From: Magnolia sinica
Lineage: Eukaryota; Streptophyta; Magnoliopsida; Magnoliales; Magnoliaceae
NCBI RefSeq assembly: GCF_029962835.1
Contig: NC_080578.1
Coordinates: 104,945,759 to 105,009,758 of the forward strand
Reading direction: 5' to 3'
Length of the DNA: 64,000 nucleotides
Shown here: positions 58,425-64,000 of the stretch, in pieces
Position numbering within the stretch: position 1 is the first letter of the stretch
How the letters are laid out: each line of letters opens with the position of its first letter
Notes under the pieces: generated by a model
Database searches by the model: none
Seen by the model: the letters and a program-made list of their open reading frames with translations, nothing else
What the model was told of the DNA's origin: nothing
Made by a program: the position numbers and the translations under genes

Positions 58425-58810
58425 ACCGTGGGGCTGTATATCTACGCTCTCCCTCAAATTTGCCTGCCGATTTTAAAGACGTACTGAAAATGAAGTAGAT
58501 ATATATCTCAAGTGAATTACATATTAGGGATTGAATGGTCATGGTTGAAAATTTATTGATAACAAAGAAAGTTTTAGATCAGTTAATATATTTATGTTCA
58601 TCCACGCCGTGGAAAATAAGTGATATAATGGCCCTAGGTAGTTTCTAATGGTGGGTGCTCACTGATCATGGCTTCATGTGGTGTGGTCCAACTGATATTT
58701 GAATCTGCTTCAATTTTTTTATTATGCCTTAAAATGATCTGGAAACGTTAGATGGTATGGATTTGAATAGATATTTCTTTGCTCAGGGCTGTGTGGGGCC
58801 CACAAAAATG
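58425..58810. mobile_element. Foldback MITE, GGGCCCACC family, diverged
   Basis: Landmarks: GGGGCTGTATATCTACGC at the left, GGTGTGGTCCAACTGATATT, and GGCTGTGTGGGGCCCAC at the right. Confidence 0.6.
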
Positions 58811-58976
58811 CAGTGACAAAACCCCTCCTTCCATCTGTTTTGAAAGGCTAACAATAGGATAGCAATATAAAAATTAGGTAGATCCAAGACTCAAGCAGGG
58901 TCACACCAAAGAAAAAAGTGGGAACAGAATCTTCTACAGCTGAAACCTTCCTCACGCTAATCAAATTGTTCGTAAG

Positions 58977-59518
58977 GGCATGTTTGGGAGCGTGGATTTG
59001 GAACCCCTAGATTTGCAATCCTCCAAGTGTCATTGGCACCCTGAGTGACTATCAACTTTAATCCAAAAGTACCTATGGATGATATGTTTACAGGGGTTTG
59101 AATTTAATTACTAAATCAATTTTAATATCTCTAATAGTGAGATATGTAATTTTTGATACAATGGTTGTGATAAGCCCACTCAAACATATGTTTTGCCTGA
59201 AAATGATGAAATTCCAAGTCTCGTATAGGCCGCAAGCACAAGATCATGTTTGAGTGACTAACCAACAATTTTTAATCGTTGATTAACATGGACAATGTTT
59301 AGATGGTGCTGGACAATGTTTGGACGGTGTTGATCATCATTAGTGAGTCATGTGCCCAATAGAATGATAGTGTATAGTTATACACTTGTTACACCTGCAA
59401 CTATTAAAATGATTTTAGGTGTAATCCAAACTCTCACCATGAATTGCAAATCCCTCATAGAGGGATTGAAAACCCCCTGGATTTGAAACACCCGTTTACT
59501 TTACGCCACCAAACAACC
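58977..59518. mobile_element. MITE, same family as 53380-53955
   Basis: GGGCATGTTTGGGAGCGTGG at the left and ACGCCACCAAACAACC at the right. The interior shares ACATATGTTTTGCCTGAAAA and CACAAGATCATG with the first copy. The right edge is eroded. Confidence 0.6.
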
Positions 59519-59720
59519 TAGGGATTTGAAACATGTCAAATCCCCTACAATCCACAGTGCACATGGGTTTAAATGGGATTTGGTAGGAGTGAGTTTTAAG
59601 ATCCCATGGATCATTGCAACGTCTGTTTGGGACTCACATAAGGTATGAGTTGTGAAGCCTCTTCTTGGAATTAGCGTTGCGGCAAGGGTTTCTCCAATCC
59701 TACTTTGAGTTTCATGTAGC

Positions 59721-60040
59721 CAACGGTCGGTGCTATGAAGACCTCACCATGATGTATGTGTTTTATCAATGCCATCCATTTATTTTGAAATATAATTTTT
59801 AGGGTTGATCCCAAAAATGAGGTAGATATAAATCTCAGGTGGACCATGCCCGTGCCATGGGAAAACAGTAGTGATTGAATTACACCATTAAAAACCTCCC
59901 AAGGCCAAATGTGCGGTCCACTTGAGATTTGGATCAAACTCATTTTTGAGTTCATATCATAAAATGACATGGAAGAATGGGTGGACGGCATGGATGAAAC
60001 ACATACATCATGGTGGGGCCCACAGAGCACCGACCGGTAG
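59721..60040. mobile_element. Foldback MITE, GGGCCCACC family
   Basis: Left CGGTCGGTGCTATGAAGACC, then CACCATGATGTATGTGTTTT is matched inverted at 59998-60040 (ACATACATCATGGTGGGGCC). At 320 bp it is shorter than most, lacking the central third. Confidence 0.82.
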
Positions 60041-60379
60041 TACACAAAATGAGTAGCCAATCCATTTCTCAAACATGAAGTTGGATGGCCTCCCTACCAC
60101 ACAGTGTAATCATTACATTTTGATAATTCCATCCCACTTAAACCCATCTAATCCTATGCTAAAAACACCCCCTAAAGTTATTGCCACTCAGATAAACCGT
60201 AAGAACAAACATCCACGTGAGATCTTGAATGGGATCCAGATCCAATTAATTTTTAAATTTTTGTCCTCTTGTAGTACTAAAAAACAGATGAATAAAGTGA
60301 ATTTGTGACGGACGAAATAGCTGAATATCCACGCGGTGGTCACGCGGGAGCGATTGCCGGTTATGCTGTACATAAAAAT

Positions 60380-60826
60380 CTCAGTGCCCAGATCTACAGG
60401 GTGTCCGCAGAAATGTCTGTGATAAAACCACTCCATCCATCTGTTTTGAAAGACCAAGATAGAACAGGGTTCTAAAAATCAGGCAGATCCAAAACTCAGG
60501 TGGGCCACACCAACAAAATAGTGGGAACAGCAACAGTTACCATTGAAACTTTCCTGGAGCTGATCATGATATTTATATTCCATCCAAACCGTTCATAGAA
60601 TTATTATCACTCAGATAAACTGTAGGAACAAATATCATCCTGATATAAAACTTCTATCACCGCCTTGCATTCAATCCCTACTGTTTCGTGTGGTATGGCA
60701 CACATGAGTTTTGGATCTGTCTGATATTTGGAATCCTATCCTATTGTGGTCTTTAAAATCAGATGGACGGAGTGGATTTATCAGAGACATGGGCCCACAT
60801 GGCCCTGGGCACCTGGGGTCACACGT
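60380..60826. mobile_element. Foldback MITE, variant subfamily
   Basis: Left CAGTGCCCAGATCTACAGGG, then AATGTCTGTGATAAAACCAC is matched inverted at 60770-60826 (GGATTTATCAGAGACATGGG). The core keeps the family wording (AGGTGGGCCACACC, TGTTTCGTGTGGTATGG). Confidence 0.78.
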
Positions 60827-61405
60827 AATCCACTCCCTGCTTAGGAGATATCAAAGTTTTTTCCCTTGCCGATTAACAGCGTCTCGACCCGATGCTTTCT
60901 ACGGTATACTCCGGTTTTTAGTAATGAACAATTGAGATCCATGATTCGGTTGCCCTCAACGGTGGATGATGCACGAATAGAGGGTCGAAAAAAACAACGG
61001 TCCATTCATGATAAACCAAGAAAGACCAACGGTGTTGATCATCGAACTCCGGGTCCCACATGTCAGAATCGAGAAAAGGGTTGAGGTCGAGATGGAAAGA
61101 ATAAAAAAAAAGGGAAATGATGGCTGTGATGTGGTGGCCTGTAAGGAGAAAACTGATAGGACAGCCGACCATATTGCATGGACATTTCGGTCGGCCATAT
61201 CATGTGGGGTTTGGATTTGGATGAAGTGGGAATTGCCACTGATGGAGATAAGCCTTGTTGGTGTCCAAGATAGATACGTGACATGAAAGGCATCCTCTAT
61301 CATGTGGGGTCCACCATCCGTACTGAAGCAGGTGGTGTCCACTTGAACAAGTTGGCCACCAATACAAATTACAAAATGAATCTGGATAGTTGTTCTACTT
61401 CTAAG

Positions 61406-62052
61406 TAGGGGCGCACAACAGTGGTTCGGCTCCAATTTCACGGTCTGGTTTGGAGTTGAAACCGGAGCCAAACTGTTCCTTACGGTTTTAGGATTTTTGG
61501 AACCGGAACTTGACCATTAACACTCTAGAACCGAACTGGAATTGGACCATGAAAATCGGTTCGGTTTTGAATTGGCTCCACAGTTCTGAGTTTTTTTTAT
61601 AATCCAACTCAATTACATGTTTTATTTTATAATTTAGCCAATGTCCATTCATGTTGTGATCCATTTAATGAATGATTTAGATATTGTGTACGGTGTGAAA
61701 AAATAAATTTATGAAAACAATCAAATGGTATATTATAAACCATAAATCACGAGTTAAATATACAACTAACATATATTGCAAACTCATAAACTAGTTTTAA
61801 GACAGGTTCAATTCTTAGTTCGGTTCGTTCGATTCCAAGTTCAGTTCCACAGTTCGGATCCACAATTCAGATCTACGGTTTTGTTCATGATTCGGTTCGG
61901 TTCTACATACCCCTAAACTGAAACCGAACCAAATTAAACGGTTCTTCGATTTTTGAAACCGGAACCGTTGCACTCTAGAACCAGACTAAACCGGACCGTT
62001 TGGTCGGTTCCAATCCGGTTCCACCGTTCTACCGGTTCGATGTGCACCCCTA
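61406..62052. mobile_element. Non-autonomous hAT-like element, GGTTCGG family
   Basis: Ends TAGGGGCGCACA and TGTGCACCCCTA, flanked by a perfect 8-bp duplication CTTCTAAG (61398-61405 and 62053-62060). The outer 150 bases at each end consist of GGTTCGG, AACCGGA, GAACCG and TTCGGTTC words; the middle is AT-rich. No transposase. The ends resemble those of the element at 57411. Confidence 0.88.
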
Positions 62053-62074
62053 CTTCTAAGGTAGTGTATCCGTG

Positions 62075-62640
62075 ACTGATGTCCATCTTTTTTTAGAGCT
62101 AATTTTAGAATATGACTCCAAAAATAAAATAAATTCAGATGGACCACACCACAAGAAATAATAGTGATTGAACACTTATCATTAAAATATTTCTGAAGAC
62201 CGTAATTATATTTGGAAATTTTTTAACGTAGTGTTCAATCACCATTATTTCCTTAGAATTTGATACGAGTCATTTTTTAGCTCATGCCTTAAAATGAACT
62301 AGTTTGAACTAGTGAAACGGTTGAACGGCATGGATATAAGACAAATGTATCAAGGCGAGCCTTATCCACCTATTTTTACAGCTCATTCTAGGATATGAAC
62401 CCAAAAATGAGTCAGATCCAAATAACATGTGGATCACACAGAAAACAGTAGTAATTGAACGCCCACCATTAAAAACATCTTGGGCATTACGAAAGTTTTT
62501 GTTTTCCCTTCACCCAGGTCTGTGTGATCTACTCCACAGGTTAGATGGAAAATAAACATTGCAGTAGGCCTTAGAAAGTTTATAATGGTAGACATTTAAT
62601 CACCACTTTTTCTGTGGTGTGGCCGTGGGCAGCAGGGCAG
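62075..62640. mobile_element. Two partial foldback MITEs, GGGCCCACC family
   Basis: Two overlapping sets of family landmarks: ATGGACCACACCACAAG and CGGCATGGATATAAGACAAA (to about 62360), then CATGTGGATCACACAG and TCTGTGGTGTGGCC (to about 62630). Ends are not resolved. Confidence 0.5.
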
Positions 62641-64000
62641 ATTTACACCACCGCCCATCTCTAGCCAGGAACAGGCAGAGCAGCGTGGGGGTCTACCATG
62701 ATGTATCATCCATCCCTTTTCTCATTTCATTTTAAGGTATGAATCAAAAAAATGAGGCAAATCAAACGCTAAAGTAGACCACACCAAGTATTAAGCTTGG
62801 GTTGCACTCAATGCAAGTCATCTTGGCTTGCATTAAATCCAAGAGTCATTTGTGGTGGGGCTCCCACACAGATCTGCCCGTTCCAGCGTCAACATCAGAG
62901 ATGGCAGGAGCGATTGTTTGGATAATTGGCCATTGCATTAGAAGCCCCACAAAAGTGATCCTAAACATAGATTGATATCGGATCATCCATCAGCTCCAAC
63001 ACACATTTCATGGACTACCATCTAAAATTCAAACCAATTCATTGAATGTGAATAGTATGAGAATGTCAGTAGTTGGCCAGAGCCTGCCAATGTTTTCAAG
63101 TTCTAAACCTTCTATTACTTGACCTGTAGATATTCTCTTTAGAAGAAGAAGAAGAAGAAGAAGAAAAAGAAGAGGCAGCAGCCATTAGATCTCCCAACCT
63201 AAAGGGTTTTAGATCCATGTACCATCATGATTTTTAAGACTCCGAAGAGTCTGATGCGACTCATCCGACTCAGGCTTACACAGTTTAATCAGTACACTAC
63301 AGCCTATAGAGTTACCGCATCATATAAAACTATAACTAAAACCTCTAAATTCATGTGGTATGGCCCACTTGAGTTTTGGAATAGTGTGAATTTTGCCTAA
63401 TTATTTCATCAGATGAACGGATTAGATAGCACATAAACACCACATTGGGCCCACATATCATTTTACCAATATCATTGCCGTTGAAACCATACTTAATTAG
63501 GGATGGCAAGGGCCTGGTTTGGGTCAGCCCAGCACAGGCCTAGCTAGCAGGCCCGACCTTAATCCTGAGACCAAAGATTGATAATAATAAAAATCCCTAT
63601 TTCTTACTTCGATTTTACCAATCTATCCGTTAATCAAGTGGGCCATACATGCACAAAGAAGTAGACATTTTAGAGGAATGAGCGGATGGCCATTCAAACA
63701 GATTCTGAAAAATGGATATGGATTCAATAAGAGAAATCAATAGCAAGGATCGCTCAGCCAGCGTGATTTTCAACCAGTGGCCCATCAACAGATGGGACCC
63801 GATTTAGATGGATGGCCTGATCGACCTGCCATGGGTCGACACCCACTACTGATCCAGCAGGACTTATGATACAGGCATTACAAGCAGTTTAGAAGTTAAG
63901 AACAACCCCAAAGCACTAGCATTCCGGGTGACAACATACACGAAACTGCCTTCCTTCGACGTGTATATATGAAAGAAAGAAAGAAAGAAAAAAAAAGAAG
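62641..64000. other. Non-genic right edge
   Basis: No gene is seen. A GAAGAA microsatellite lies at 63142-63172, a GGCCTGG/CAGGCCC word segment at 63505-63560, and a GAAA run at the very end. GGGCCCACC-type remains recur throughout. Confidence 0.45.

Overview
The window is nuclear DNA from a flowering plant: intron-rich genes, plant-specific families (an organellar PPR-DYW editing factor, an RdDM factor, a plant homocysteine S-methyltransferase) and dense plant transposons. Many copies of a 450-550 bp foldback element built around GGGCCCACC, ATGATGTATGTGTTTTATCC and ACCGTCCATCC suggest a woody magnoliid or other early-diverging angiosperm; that placement is inference, not proven here.

Four host genes can be read. 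(1) 1788-14684 (+): the last eight exons of the mitochondrial RNA helicase SUV3; the 5' part lies left of the window. (2) 19811-31568 (+): complete two-exon RDM1, split by an 11.2 kb intron packed with transposons. (3) 36737-34197 (-): an intact, intronless 846-aa PPR-DYW protein, the likely orthologue of Arabidopsis YS1 (At3g22690). (4) 51930-39508 (-): homocysteine S-methyltransferase, HMT3-like, seven exons giving 344 aa over 12.4 kb, with exon 4 present twice. RDM1 and the PPR gene converge; the PPR gene and HMT are head to tail.

The gene set is a piece of old angiosperm gene order. From memory of Arabidopsis, RDM1 (At3g22680), YS1 (At3g22690) and HMT3 (At3g22740) are near neighbours on chromosome 3, while SUV3 (At4g14790) lies in what looks like the sister block on chromosome 4. 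The window appears to hold the order SUV3-RDM1-YS1-HMT before it was divided between those blocks.

Most of the rest is mobile DNA: L1-type and RTE-type LINE fragments (several with target-site duplications and A-tails), tRNA-derived SINEs, a complete TRIM and its solo LTR, a Copia end at the left edge, a Tourist-like MITE, the GGGCCCACC foldback family, and non-autonomous hAT-like elements with 8-bp target duplications whose interiors are arrays of one short word (CGATAT, TCGAGC, GGTTCGG, AGTCGA). From 52.0 kb to the right edge there is no gene I can support, only transposon remains. The genes share no pathway beyond RNA/DNA regulation in organelles and nucleus; their closeness is inherited order, not an operon.
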